Source: an uncultured Veillonella sp. (GTDB lineage: Bacteria; Bacillota; Negativicutes; Veillonellales; Veillonellaceae). Taken from it: a DNA stretch of 18,417 nucleotides. Positions 8,205 to 15,806 of the stretch are shown here, piece by piece. The DNA lies in the NCBI RefSeq assembly GCF_938010505.1, contig NZ_CALLVP010000051.1, forward strand, positions 1 to 18,417, in the 5' to 3' direction. Position 1 is the first letter of the stretch. Every line of letters begins with the position of its first letter. The notes beneath the pieces were generated by a model, which saw nothing but the letters and a program-made list of their open reading frames with translations, was not told the origin of the DNA and did not search any database. The position numbers and the translations under genes are program-made.

Positions 8205-9509
8205 CTATGGAATAATTTGATGTTTCTCAAATAACAAACGTAACTCTTGCGTATTACGTTGCGTAGCACCACGGTTTTCTTTAATGATATCAAGACAGTT
8301 TTGCCCCATCTCTTCAGCCAAGGCTCTATCCTTACATAAACGCAAGACCATTGCGGTTAACTCTTTGCCATTCTTCACTTGCTCACAAGCATTTCGGGAG
8401 TTTAACAAGGCAAAAATTTCTTTAAAGTTAAACATATGCGGTCCCACCAAGATTGGCTTACCATGTGCAGCAGGTTCCAAAATATTATGGCCCCCAGTTT
8501 TAACAAGAGAACCACCGACAAAAATGATATCTCCTAAACTGTAAAGTCGGCCGAGTTCACCAATAGTATCTAAAATGACAACTGGAATACCTTCGTGAAC
8601 AGGCTCTTTCATATCGCTACGACAAATAGCACTCAATTCATAACGCTTTGCAATATTTTGCACATCATGACCGCGATAAATCTCACGAGGTGCAATCAAC
8701 AAACGGGCTTGAGGATACTCTTTCAATACTTGTTTGAAAGTTTCAAAAATAGCTTCTTCTTCACCCTTATGTGTACTGCCTGCGATGATGATTGGATGGT
8801 TTTTACCAAATCCAAACTCGTCGAGAAGAGCTTGTTTCTCTTCATATGATACAGTGGCATACGTTTGATCGTATTTCATATTGCCTGTTACAGTAATATC
8901 AGGTGTATGAGCACCTAAACATTCAATATGAGCCGCATCAAATTTAGACTGCATACAGAAGCGTTCTATAGAGCGTAACATTTCACGCGTGAAAGCACTG
9001 ATATATTTATAGCGTTTCATGCTACGATCTGAAATACGACCATTAACCATCATAACAGGAATATTTTCCGATTCGGCGATACGCAAGAAGTTTGGCCAAA
9101 TTTCAGTTTCTACGAGTAAAATAGTAATCGGCTTAATAATATGTAAAATTTTACGAGTTAAATACGGCAAATCAAGGGGAAAGAATATAATTCCTTCTGC
9201 TTCAGGAATGATGCGATGAGCCATAGCATGACCAGTAGCAGTAACTACGGACACAACTACAACAGCTTCAGGAAATTCCTTTTTAACCTCTTTTACCAAT
9301 GGACTGGTAGCCACAATTTCCCCTACAGAAGCGGCGTGAATCCAAATAGCACGGCGCCCTTCAATTTTCTTTAATAGTGAGGCGGGCATATAGCCTGCAC
9401 TCTGTTTGATACGCTCATAAAAGCCATCTTCAAAGGCAAGTCGGTATAAAATAACCGGAATCAAGCCAATCCAATAGAATATGAGCAATACGTTATATAT
9501 CCAGTACAT
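8205..9509 (-). CDS. waaA: 3-deoxy-D-manno-octulosonic acid transferase WaaA (KdtA)
   Basis: Transfers Kdo from CMP-Kdo to lipid IVA at the inner face of the membrane (GT30 family). The 434-residue protein begins with a hydrophobic anchor (about 4-22). Next comes IWIHAASVGE, whose E64 matches the catalytic base. VVTATGHAMA, LVETEIWPN, VNGRISDRS, AGSTHKGEE and GGSLVKTGGHNILEPA follow in the usual order. One family motif, normally APRHxxR, reads APREIYR here. Whether one or two Kdo residues are added cannot be predicted from sequence alone. AAAGGA precedes the ATG at 9509, which lies 2 nt beyond the msbA stop, so both are clearly in one operon. Confidence 0.96.
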   Translation of the reverse strand: MYWIYNVLLIFYWIGLIPVILYRLAFEDGFYERIKQSAGYMPASLLKKIEGRRAIWIHAASVGEIVATSPLVKEVKKEFPEAVVVVSVVTATGHAMAHRIIPEAEGIIFFPLDLPYLTRKILHIIKPITILLVETEIWPNFLRIAESENIPVMMVNGRISDRSMKRYKYISAFTREMLRSIERFCMQSKFDAAHIECLGAHTPDITVTGNMKYDQTYATVSYEEKQALLDEFGFGKNHPIIIAGSTHKGEEEAIFETFKQVLKEYPQARLLIAPREIYRGHDVQNIAKRYELSAICRSDMKEPVHEGIPVVILDTIGELGRLYSLGDIIFVGGSLVKTGGHNILEPAAHGKPILVGPHMFNFKEIFALLNSRNACEQVKNGKELTAMVLRLCKDRALAEEMGQNCLDIIKENRGATQRNTQELRLLFEKHQIIP

Positions 9510-9511
9510 GG

Positions 9512-11242
9512 TTATCCTTTATTGGAGAATTGAACGGAATAAAGATGGTTGTACAATCCGCCGTCAACAGCTAATAGCTCTTGGTGAGTCCCCTGCTCTA
9601 CCAAGCGACCTTGATTAAGTACAACAATTTGATCAGCATTTTGAACAGTGCTCAATCTATGGGCAATGACAAATGCTGTACGCCCTTTCATGAGACGATC
9701 TAACGCCTCTTGTACAAGCTTTTCACTCTCAGTATCTAAAGCAGATGTAGCTTCATCTAAAATTAGAATTCGAGGATCTTTTAAAATAGCACGTGCGATA
9801 GCAACCCGTTGACGTTGGCCACCAGATAATGAACTGCCTCGTTCACCTACAATTGTATCGAGACCATCAGGCATTTTCTCAACGAACTCAAGTACGTTAG
9901 CCGCTTTAGCCGCTTCATACACTTCTTCATCGGAGGCATCTAAACGACCATACAAGATATTCTCTTCGATAGTAGCATTGAATAAAACGGTTTCTTGTGG
10001 TACAAGACCAATTTGTTCACGTAAGGATTTAAAAGTAACATCTTTCACGTCATAACCATCTATTGTTATAGAACCACCTGTTACATCATAGAAACGAGGT
10101 AGTAGGTTAGCGAGAGTTGTCTTACCTGCACCGGATGGACCAACGAGGGCCACACTTTCACCAGCCTTAACAGACAGGGTAAAGTTTTCTAACGCAGCCT
10201 TTTCACCACCATAGGAGAAGGAAACATCGTTAAATTCTACATTACCTGTAATATTAGGCAATGTAACAGCATCGGGTTTCTCCACAACATCTGTTTTGGT
10301 ATCTAAAATCTCAAATACGCGGTCAGCAGCAGCCAATGCTTTTTGAATATTGCCATATACTTGGCTCAAACGTTTTACAGGATTGGACAAGTTAATCGCA
10401 TAAATCAAGAAGGCAATCAAAGAACCAGCAGTGATGGCACCTGTGACTACGGAGTAACCACCGTACCAAAGGATGACTGCTACAGCGATTGCCGCAGAAA
10501 ACTCAACCATTGGACTTAACAAACTAGTCAATTTAGTAGCTTTAATAACCGCTTTAAAGTTGCGGTCGTTTTCATCTTCAAAGCGCTTGCGCTCAAAATC
10601 TTCACGAGCAAAGGACTTTACAACACGAACTGCACTGATTACTTCTTGTAAAAGCGCCGTAATATCAGCTACACGGCCTTGAACATCGTGCCCTGCCACT
10701 CGAAGCTTTTTACCAAAAACATTAATAATCACTAAAACTACGGGAACCGTAATAAAAGTAACTAACGTAAGTTTCCAGTCAATGAGAAGCATGGACACTA
10801 AAGAACCGATAAGTGTTACAGATTCAGTAATAAAAGAAATCAAGTTATCTACCACAGCCGTCTGTAATGCAGCTACGTCATTTGTAAGATTACTCATGAT
10901 AACGCCAGTTTTGCGGCGATCAAAGTAAGATAAACTTAATTTTTGTAAGTGATTGAATATAGCCTCACGGACATCGATAATCACGCGTTGTCCGATGTAG
11001 GACATATTATAGGTTTGACCATAGGTAGCAAAACCACGAATTAAGAAGATGAGTATGATAGCACCTACAATGAGGTTCAACATAAACATATTCTTTTCAT
11101 CTAACACTTGGTCTACTACATTCTTAATCAGCCAAGGTACTACCAAATAGGCAGCAGCAGCGACAATCATGCAAAACACTGCAAAAAGCATCCGCTTATA
11201 ATAAGGCTTTACAAAATATAAGAGCCTAGAATAACTATTCAT
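9512..11242 (-). CDS. msbA: Lipid A flippase MsbA (ABC transporter, fused permease and ATPase)
   Basis: Half-transporter that dimerises in the inner membrane and flips core-lipid A. The 576 residues comprise a six-helix membrane domain (about 15-300) with the ERK-type coupling stretch SFAREDFERKRF, and a nucleotide-binding domain. That domain has Walker A GPSGAGKTT (368-376), LVPQE (Q-loop, 413-417), signature LSGGQRQRVAIARA from 472, Walker B ILILDEATS (492-500) and H-loop H528. The frame extends to 11272, but AAGGAG lies 7 nt before the ATG at 11242, giving an 8-nt overlap with the lpxB stop. Many ABC exporters share this architecture. The position between lpxB and waaA is the main reason for calling it MsbA. 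Confidence 0.93.
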   Translation of the reverse strand: MNSYSRLLYFVKPYYKRMLFAVFCMIVAAAAYLVVPWLIKNVVDQVLDEKNMFMLNLIVGAIILIFLIRGFATYGQTYNMSYIGQRVIIDVREAIFNHLQKLSLSYFDRRKTGVIMSNLTNDVAALQTAVVDNLISFITESVTLIGSLVSMLLIDWKLTLVTFITVPVVLVIINVFGKKLRVAGHDVQGRVADITALLQEVISAVRVVKSFAREDFERKRFEDENDRNFKAVIKATKLTSLLSPMVEFSAAIAVAVILWYGGYSVVTGAITAGSLIAFLIYAINLSNPVKRLSQVYGNIQKALAAADRVFEILDTKTDVVEKPDAVTLPNITGNVEFNDVSFSYGGEKAALENFTLSVKAGESVALVGPSGAGKTTLANLLPRFYDVTGGSITIDGYDVKDVTFKSLREQIGLVPQETVLFNATIEENILYGRLDASDEEVYEAAKAANVLEFVEKMPDGLDTIVGERGSSLSGGQRQRVAIARAILKDPRILILDEATSALDTESEKLVQEALDRLMKGRTAFVIAHRLSTVQNADQIVVLNQGRLVEQGTHQELLAVDGGLYNHLYSVQFSNKG

Positions 11243-12377
11243 TACATTTCTCCTTACCGAGGTTGTACACAAGATGTGCTACTCGTTTTACTGCACCAGG
11301 CTCACCTAATTTATGACGTACTTCGCGCAATTCACTACGCATAGCTTCGTTTTTCTCTACATCACTAATCAATGGTTCCACCAAAGACACAATTGCTTCT
11401 GGTGTGACAGCATCTTGTAATAATTCAGGAATGACCTCTTTACCAGCTACAATATTAGGCAAGCCCACATGTGTTACATTCACAACCATCTTACCAATAC
11501 CATAAGTAATTGGTGATACGCGATACAATAACACCGTTGGCAGTTCCATCATAGCCGTTTCTAATGTAGCGGTTCCTGATGCGGCAAGGCACACATCACA
11601 AATCTGCATCAAGTCATATGTATGGTCTTCCGTAATCGTAACAGGTACCTTATGAGCATCGATAAAAGCTTCTAGCTCACTTCGATCAATCGTATGTGCT
11701 CGAGGCAAGAAGAATTGAATATCTTCATGTTTCGCCATCAATTGCTCACCACTTTTTAGCATCGTATCAAGCAAGGATAAAACCTCTTGTTTACGACTGC
11801 CAGGCATAAGCAATACTTTTTTAGCCTCTTTACGAGCCCCAAAGTATTCTTCGGCCGTTTCTTTAGTCATCGTAGGGTGTACAATATCGAGTAAAGGATG
11901 ACCTACAAAGTCTACATCACATTTGTACTTGCGATACGCTTCAGCTTCAAATGGGAAGATAGATGCTACCTTGGTTACATACTTGCGAATTGTATTACCA
12001 CGACTACTGTGCCAAGCCCAAATCGTTGGAGCAATATAATATAAAACAGGAATCTCCAGTTCATGAGCCACCGCAGCTAATTTCATATTAAAACCTGGAT
12101 AATCTACACAAACGAGAATATCTGGTTTTTCCTTCATCATGACACGCTTCAAGTACGTACGCAGCTTAAAGAATTTTGGCAATGATTTCACAATCTCTAC
12201 AATACCAATGACACCAAGGTTCTTAATGTCATACACGATACGAACACCAGCGCGTTCCATCAAGGTGCCACCCATACCAAACATCTCTACAGAAGGATCT
12301 ATTTCTCTCAATGCATTGGCTACACTTGCCGCATGAGTATCGCCGGAAGCTTCACCGGCGGAAAACATGACTTTCAT
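11235..12377 (-). CDS. lpxB: Lipid-A-disaccharide synthase LpxB
   Basis: Joins UDP-2,3-diacylglucosamine and lipid X into the beta-1,6 disaccharide (GT19). The 380-residue length is normal. Landmarks are FSAGEASGD (5-13), GMGG, VCVDYPGFN, YIAPTIWAW, FVGHPLLD, LLMPGSRKQE, AASGTATLE and GLPNIVAGKEVIPELLQ. The usual arginine after the WAW stretch is His here (WAWHSSR), possibly a conservative lineage variant. The ATG at 12377 shares one base with the lpxI stop (TAATG), and AAGGAT lies upstream. The 3' end overlaps msbA by 8 nt. The order lpxI, lpxB follows the pathway order directly. Confidence 0.97.
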   Translation of the reverse strand: MKVMFSAGEASGDTHAASVANALREIDPSVEMFGMGGTLMERAGVRIVYDIKNLGVIGIVEIVKSLPKFFKLRTYLKRVMMKEKPDILVCVDYPGFNMKLAAVAHELEIPVLYYIAPTIWAWHSSRGNTIRKYVTKVASIFPFEAEAYRKYKCDVDFVGHPLLDIVHPTMTKETAEEYFGARKEAKKVLLMPGSRKQEVLSLLDTMLKSGEQLMAKHEDIQFFLPRAHTIDRSELEAFIDAHKVPVTITEDHTYDLMQICDVCLAASGTATLETAMMELPTVLLYRVSPITYGIGKMVVNVTHVGLPNIVAGKEVIPELLQDAVTPEAIVSLVEPLISDVEKNEAMRSELREVRHKLGEPGAVKRVAHLVYNLGKEKCNE

Positions 12378-13213
12378 TATGCATCCTTTCTGGAATTTAC
12401 AAACTCTTGGTCTACAGCACAGATAACAATACCATGACGATCTGCCATATTAAGCACATCTTGTTGTTGTACAAAAATGGTCTTTTCCGCTTCTACAGCT
12501 AACACCTTACAACCGCTATCAATCATAGACATGAGAGTTTTTATGCCTACTGCTGGCACATCAAAGCGTACGTCTTGATTTGGTTTTTCGGTTTTAACGA
12601 CAACCGCATCTCCACGACCGAGTTCGCCACCTCGTAAGATACACTTATCAGTACCTTCAATGGCTTCAATAGCCATGGCCGCCTTATGCTTAACAACAAC
12701 GGTTTGACCAATATCAAGGGCACCCATTTGTTTAGCTAATTCAAAACCAAAACAAATGTCAGCCCATTGCTCATCTGTAGGTTGTGCTTTTGAAAGCACT
12801 CCTACCTTTGGCATAAATGATTTCAAGTATGCTGTTTGATCTAATACTTTAAAGCCTTCTCGTTCGATTTCATCAACGATGGCAAGCATAATCGTATCAT
12901 CTTTACGATTTTTGAGCCGCTTTAAAACGCCTAATGTTTTTAAATCAGGAAATGTAAGGCCTTTAAAGAGAATCTCTTTAGTGACTTTTCCAAGCATAGT
13001 TAACTCTTCAACCTCTTCTTTTTTCAAGGTTTTAAAGATTTTACCTAGTTTAGCAACACCAATATCATAGAAAGCATCAGCCTCAGCCTTTAGAGCTGGG
13101 TCTATATCAGGTACTACACCGATAACAACCACCTCGTGGCCCAATACATGAGCGGCACGCATGAATTCTACAGGCAAAACACCAATGCCCGCAATTAATC
13201 CTACCTTTGCCAA
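12377..13213 (-). CDS. lpxI: UDP-2,3-diacylglucosamine diphosphatase LpxI
   Basis: Hydrolyses UDP-2,3-diacylglucosamine to lipid X and UMP. LpxI replaces the unrelated LpxH in many bacteria outside beta- and gamma-proteobacteria. The 278 residues match the former DUF1009 family. An N-terminal domain begins VGLIAGIGVLPVEF. A second domain contains KHKAAMAIEAIEGTD, an RGGELGRGDAVVVK stretch and RFDVPAVG, where the family's catalytic aspartate lies. It ends with a segment containing GCKVLAVEAEKTI. The start codon is TTG at 13213 with AGGAGG placed 7 nt upstream; no ATG is positioned as well. The gene opens block C after a 321-base gap that begins with a terminator, so a promoter for this unit should lie within that gap. 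Confidence 0.96.
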   Translation of the reverse strand: MAKVGLIAGIGVLPVEFMRAAHVLGHEVVVIGVVPDIDPALKAEADAFYDIGVAKLGKIFKTLKKEEVEELTMLGKVTKEILFKGLTFPDLKTLGVLKRLKNRKDDTIMLAIVDEIEREGFKVLDQTAYLKSFMPKVGVLSKAQPTDEQWADICFGFELAKQMGALDIGQTVVVKHKAAMAIEAIEGTDKCILRGGELGRGDAVVVKTEKPNQDVRFDVPAVGIKTLMSMIDSGCKVLAVEAEKTIFVQQQDVLNMADRHGIVICAVDQEFVNSRKDA

Positions 13214-13220
13214 GACTATA

Positions 13221-13226
13221 CCTCCT
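13221..13226 (-). promoter_or_regulatory. Ribosome-binding site that decides the TTG start of lpxI
   Basis: A perfect AGGAGG lies 7 nt before TTG at 13213. Its strength and spacing select this non-ATG start, which also places the conserved VGLIAGIGVLP stretch at the very N-terminus. Confidence 0.8.
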
Positions 13227-13499
13227 AGATGACCTCACGGCCTATATATCAATTAGTAATTTCAAGTTCACTATGAAAATGCCTAAAAACAGACATAATC
13301 ATATACAATATATTTTACTATAAATAGCTACTTTTTACCATTAAAAAGCCAAGCTTTATGCCCTTTTCTTCATCATTTTATTAAAATTTCCTTATTACTT
13401 TTAACTACTAAAACATCTACGAATATATCTATCAAAACTTTTCTATAAATATAATGTAAATTATCATTGATATAAAACTCAACTAGTAATAATGCACAC

Positions 13500-13527
13500 A
13501 AAAAGACCTCGTACATTGTACGAGGTC
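13500..13527 (-). terminator. Intrinsic terminator after lpxA
   Basis: Arms GACCTCGTACA (13505-13515) and TGTACGAGGTC (13517-13527) are perfect complements around a single central base. In RNA this gives a GC-containing stem of about 9-10 pairs with a tiny loop. On the minus strand it is followed by five T (13504-13500) and starts 7 nt after the lpxA stop. On the plus strand no U-tract follows, so it is directional and ends the lpxC-fabZ-lpxA unit. Confidence 0.92.
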
Positions 13528-13534
13528 CTCATAA

Positions 13535-14347
13535 TTAGTCGCGACGAGTACGCATAATGCCTCTATCAGCATTGCGTAGGAATCGTAATAAATTTTCAAT
13601 TTCTACGGAAGAATCCAATTGTAATTCCATTTCTTCAATCGCCTTAGATAAGCTGAATCCAGAACGATAAATAATACGGAATGCTTGTTTCAAATCACGT
13701 CGTACATCTTCGGAAATTCCTGCACGAGATAAGCCTACAGAGTTTAGACCGATAACACGTGCCGGTTGACCATCAGCAATTACGTAAGGTGGGATATCTT
13801 GTACCACCTTAGCCATTCCGCCAACCATAGCGTTACGACCGATTTTAACAAATTGATGAATACCAGCAAGACCGCCAATAACCACGCGATCTTCAACGAT
13901 AGCATGCCCTGCAAGACCAGCACAATTACTCATTATTACATTATTACCAACAATACAGTTATGAGCCACATGTGTACAGGCTTGAAGTAAACAATTATTG
14001 CCTACACGTGTTTCTTCACCTTCACCAGTAGCGCGGCTAATAGTTACGAATTCACGAATAACCGTTTCATCGCCGATATTACAATAGCTTTTTTCGCCTT
14101 TAAATTTTAAATCTTGCGGTTCCAACCCAATAGATGCGTTAGGATAAATTTCACAACGCTTACCAATGGTTGTCCAACCACCAATTACAACATGTGCACC
14201 GATTTGTGTGCCATCGCCAATCTCGACATGTTCGCCGATAACAGCGCCAGGACCTACGATTACATCTTTGCCCAATTTAGCATTTGGATGGACTATGGCT
14301 GTACTATGGATGTTGGATTCCGCATTTTCCATGCCTACAACTATCAC
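13535..14347 (-). CDS. lpxA: UDP-N-acetylglucosamine acyltransferase LpxA
   Basis: Adds the first 3-hydroxyacyl chain to UDP-GlcNAc; works as a left-handed beta-helix trimer. With the chosen start there are 270 residues. Hexapeptide repeats run from about residue 14 to 190, followed by a helical C-terminal domain. Catalytic H129 lies in HVAHN (E. coli H125), with H148 and Q165 matching H144 and Q161. G177 matches the E. coli ruler position G173. Three starts are possible: GTG 14356 (inside the ribosome-binding site), GTG 14347 (8 nt after GAGGAG) and ATG 14332 (23 nt after it). Spacing favours 14347, although ATG 14332 would better match the usual short N-terminus. It lies 20 nt after fabZ and is the last gene before the terminator. 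Confidence 0.95.
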   Translation of the reverse strand: MIVVGMENAESNIHSTAIVHPNAKLGKDVIVGPGAVIGEHVEIGDGTQIGAHVVIGGWTTIGKRCEIYPNASIGLEPQDLKFKGEKSYCNIGDETVIREFVTISRATGEGEETRVGNNCLLQACTHVAHNCIVGNNVIMSNCAGLAGHAIVEDRVVIGGLAGIHQFVKIGRNAMVGGMAKVVQDIPPYVIADGQPARVIGLNSVGLSRAGISEDVRRDLKQAFRIIYRSGFSLSKAIEEMELQLDSSVEIENLLRFLRNADRGIMRTRRD

Positions 14348-14355
14348 TACAATCA

Positions 14356-14361
14356 CTCCTC
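14356..14361 (-). promoter_or_regulatory. Ribosome-binding site that decides the lpxA start
   Basis: GAGGAG is the only strong Shine-Dalgarno match upstream of lpxA. It sits 8 nt before GTG 14347, overlaps GTG 14356, and is too far (23 nt) from ATG 14332. Confidence 0.65.
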
Positions 14362-14367
14362 ATTCTA

Positions 14368-14793
14368 TTATACAAGGGCAAACATGTATTCACCGCTAGC
14401 GCACAATTTGTCGCCAACATAGGCACGGCCTTCAACCTTGCCCATTTTACCTTTAATTTTAACAATATCTACCTCCATGCGAACTTGATCGCCAGGTTTT
14501 ACAGGATGGCGGAAACGCACTTTATCAATACCTGTAAACATAGGAGTAAGACCACGATTTTCCTCAGGGTACAATAATGCAATACCACCAACTTGAGCAA
14601 TAGCTTCAGTCAATAATACACCTGGCATAACTGGGTTCCCTGGAAAGTGACCTTGGAAGAACAATTCGTTGAATGTAGCATTTTTAATACCCACAGCACG
14701 TTTCATAGGTTCTAACTCAACAATACGATCAACCAAAAGCATTGGGTAACGATGAGGTAAAATTTCTAAAATATCTTCGTGATTAAGAATCAT
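14368..14793 (-). CDS. fabZ: 3-hydroxyacyl-ACP dehydratase FabZ
   Basis: Dehydrates 3-hydroxyacyl-ACP in fatty-acid elongation. It competes with LpxA for 3-hydroxyacyl-ACP, so placing it between lpxC and lpxA ties membrane phospholipid and lipid A supply together. The 141-residue hot-dog-fold enzyme shows LPHRYPMLLVDR (12-23), the catalytic stretch GHFPGNPVMPGVLLTEA with H49 and E63, and VRFRHPVKPGDQ. FabA is excluded by the short length and the PHRYP stretch. Its ATG overlaps the lpxC stop by 4 nt (ATGA), with AAGGGAG upstream inside lpxC, implying translational coupling. It is separate from lpxC rather than fused, unlike in some Bacteroidetes. Confidence 0.97.
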   Translation of the reverse strand: MILNHEDILEILPHRYPMLLVDRIVELEPMKRAVGIKNATFNELFFQGHFPGNPVMPGVLLTEAIAQVGGIALLYPEENRGLTPMFTGIDKVRFRHPVKPGDQVRMEVDIVKIKGKMGKVEGRAYVGDKLCASGEYMFALV

Positions 14794-15629
14794 GGCTGTG
14801 TCTCCCTTATTTCTTCCATTATACTGCGAGCCAATCTTGAATTTAATTCATGACTCGATTTCAAAGCAATTACATGGCCTTCAATCGGTCCTAACAAGAA
14901 TAAATCCCCTATAACATCTAATGCTTTATGGCGAACTAATTCATCCTCAAAGCGTGGTATAGATAGACATTTCTCATCATCATAGACTAATGCATTATCT
15001 AGGCTACCGCCTTTTGCAAGCCCCATGGCCTGTAATTGTTCCAATTCCTTCATAAATCCGATAGTCCTAGCCGATCCAATGTGGGCTTTGAAATACTCAG
15101 GCGATACTTCAAAATCACATTGTTGCGTACCAAGCAACGGATGACTGTTAATTGATGTAAAAGTCATGCGATAGCCATCATATGGCAAAATCACAATAAA
15201 ACGATCTCCATCATAAACAGCATGAGATCGAGTCACTTTGTATATATGACGCGACGCTATTTGTTCTTCAATGCCAGCCTCTTCAATAAGATTGACAAAA
15301 ATAGCACTACTACCATCACCTACAGGAGGTTCTGGAGAATCCATTTCAATATAACAGTTATCAATATTCATAGCACTGAACGCTGCCATCACATGTTCAA
15401 CAGTAAATACCTTTGCTTCACCATTTTCCAACGTGGTAGCGCGCATAGTGTTCGTCACATTATCAATGTGTGCTCGCACAGAAGGATGCCCTTCAATGTC
15501 CGTGCGGACAAACACAATTCCTGTATCTTCAGGTGCAGGCTTAAAAACCATATGTACTGGTTCACCGCTATGAAGGCCAATCCCTTGATATGAAACAGCC
15601 TTTTTTATTGTTTGTTGTGGCTTACTCAT
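14790..15629 (-). CDS. lpxC: UDP-3-O-acyl-N-acetylglucosamine deacetylase LpxC
   Basis: Zinc deacetylase that performs the committed step of lipid A synthesis. The 279 residues begin with the classical GIGLHSG (16-22). TVEHVMAA (77-83) gives E78 as catalytic base and H79 as zinc ligand. SARTIGF, KGGSLDNALV and RHKALDVIGDLFLLG follow, the last with zinc ligands H234 and D238. H260 in SSHELN is the catalytic histidine. It is slightly shorter than E. coli LpxC (about 305), ending soon after the H260 helix. AAAGGA lies 7 nt before the ATG. It is the first gene after a well-formed promoter, so its transcription is probably controlled there together with fabZ and lpxA. Confidence 0.98.
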   Translation of the reverse strand: MSKPQQTIKKAVSYQGIGLHSGEPVHMVFKPAPEDTGIVFVRTDIEGHPSVRAHIDNVTNTMRATTLENGEAKVFTVEHVMAAFSAMNIDNCYIEMDSPEPPVGDGSSAIFVNLIEEAGIEEQIASRHIYKVTRSHAVYDGDRFIVILPYDGYRMTFTSINSHPLLGTQQCDFEVSPEYFKAHIGSARTIGFMKELEQLQAMGLAKGGSLDNALVYDDEKCLSIPRFEDELVRHKALDVIGDLFLLGPIEGHVIALKSSHELNSRLARSIMEEIRETQP

Positions 15630-15679
15630 AAGAATGTCCTTTCATAATCCGAATTCACGTTTACTATACACCAATATGT

Positions 15680-15708
15680 ATTATACCCTATTTGCATAGG
15701 CGTTACAA
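15680..15708 (-). promoter_or_regulatory. Sigma-70-type promoter for lpxC-fabZ-lpxA
   Basis: On the minus strand TTGTAA (15708-15703) and TATAAT (15685-15680) are separated by exactly 17 bases. The -35 box matches 4 of 6 consensus bases and the -10 box all 6. Transcription should begin near 15673, giving a leader of about 44 nt before the lpxC ATG. It is the best promoter match I found in the window and lies in the only large gap before lpxC. Confidence 0.85.
15687..15700. repeat. Palindrome inside the lpxC promoter spacer
   Basis: Arms CCTAT (15687-15691) and ATAGG (15696-15700) flank TTGC. The 14-bp element fills nearly all of the 17-bp spacer between -35 and -10, a common place for repressor operators. 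The arms are only 5 bp, so chance is possible. Confidence 0.4.
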
Positions 15709-15736
15709 GAAATTTACCATATATTACGCTAATTGG

Positions 15737-15756
15737 AAAGACTATTCTTAGTCTTT
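15737..15756. repeat. Perfect 8-bp hairpin upstream of the lpxC promoter
   Basis: Arms AAAGACTA (15737-15744) and TAGTCTTT (15749-15756) are perfect complements around a 4-base loop. It lies 29-48 bp upstream of the lpxC -35 box. On the minus strand only three T end the stem and no long U-tract follows, so it is at best a weak second terminator. An operator or upstream promoter element is the alternative. Confidence 0.5.
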
Positions 15757-15806
15757 AAAATTTTAATAGATTATTTTTAAACACTAAATTATAAGTTACA
15801 AAATAA

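Larger units (their letters stand above)
13214..13534. other. AT-rich intergenic region between lpxA and lpxI
   Basis: This 321-base stretch holds the lpxA terminator at its high-coordinate end and the lpxI ribosome-binding site (13221-13226) at the other. It has no supportable gene. A promoter for the lpxI unit is expected. The best match I found by eye on the minus strand is TTGATA (13435-13430), 17 bases, then TTTAGT (13412-13407), which is a weak -10, so I do not list it as a promoter. The rest is very AT-rich with only small, weak inverted repeats. Confidence 0.7.

Noticed and set aside
11243..11272. 10-residue N-terminal extension of MsbA
   Set aside because: It overlaps lpxB, and AAGGAG is properly spaced to the ATG at 11242.
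13344..13362. Small hairpin AAAGC-TTG-GCTTT followed by T residues in the lpxI upstream gap
   Set aside because: The stem is only five pairs, three of them A-T, so it is too weak to call a terminator.
13361..13390. Tiny leader peptide frame (ATGATGAAGAAAAGGGCATAA on the minus strand has six codons and a stop) in the lpxI upstream gap
   Set aside because: Too short, its purine-rich site is 13 or more bases away, and no adjoining terminator pair suggests attenuation.
13455..13470. Fur-box-like AATGATAAT core upstream of lpxI
   Set aside because: Only about 11 of 19 positions fit a Fur box when aligned by eye, which is not meaningful in such AT-rich DNA.
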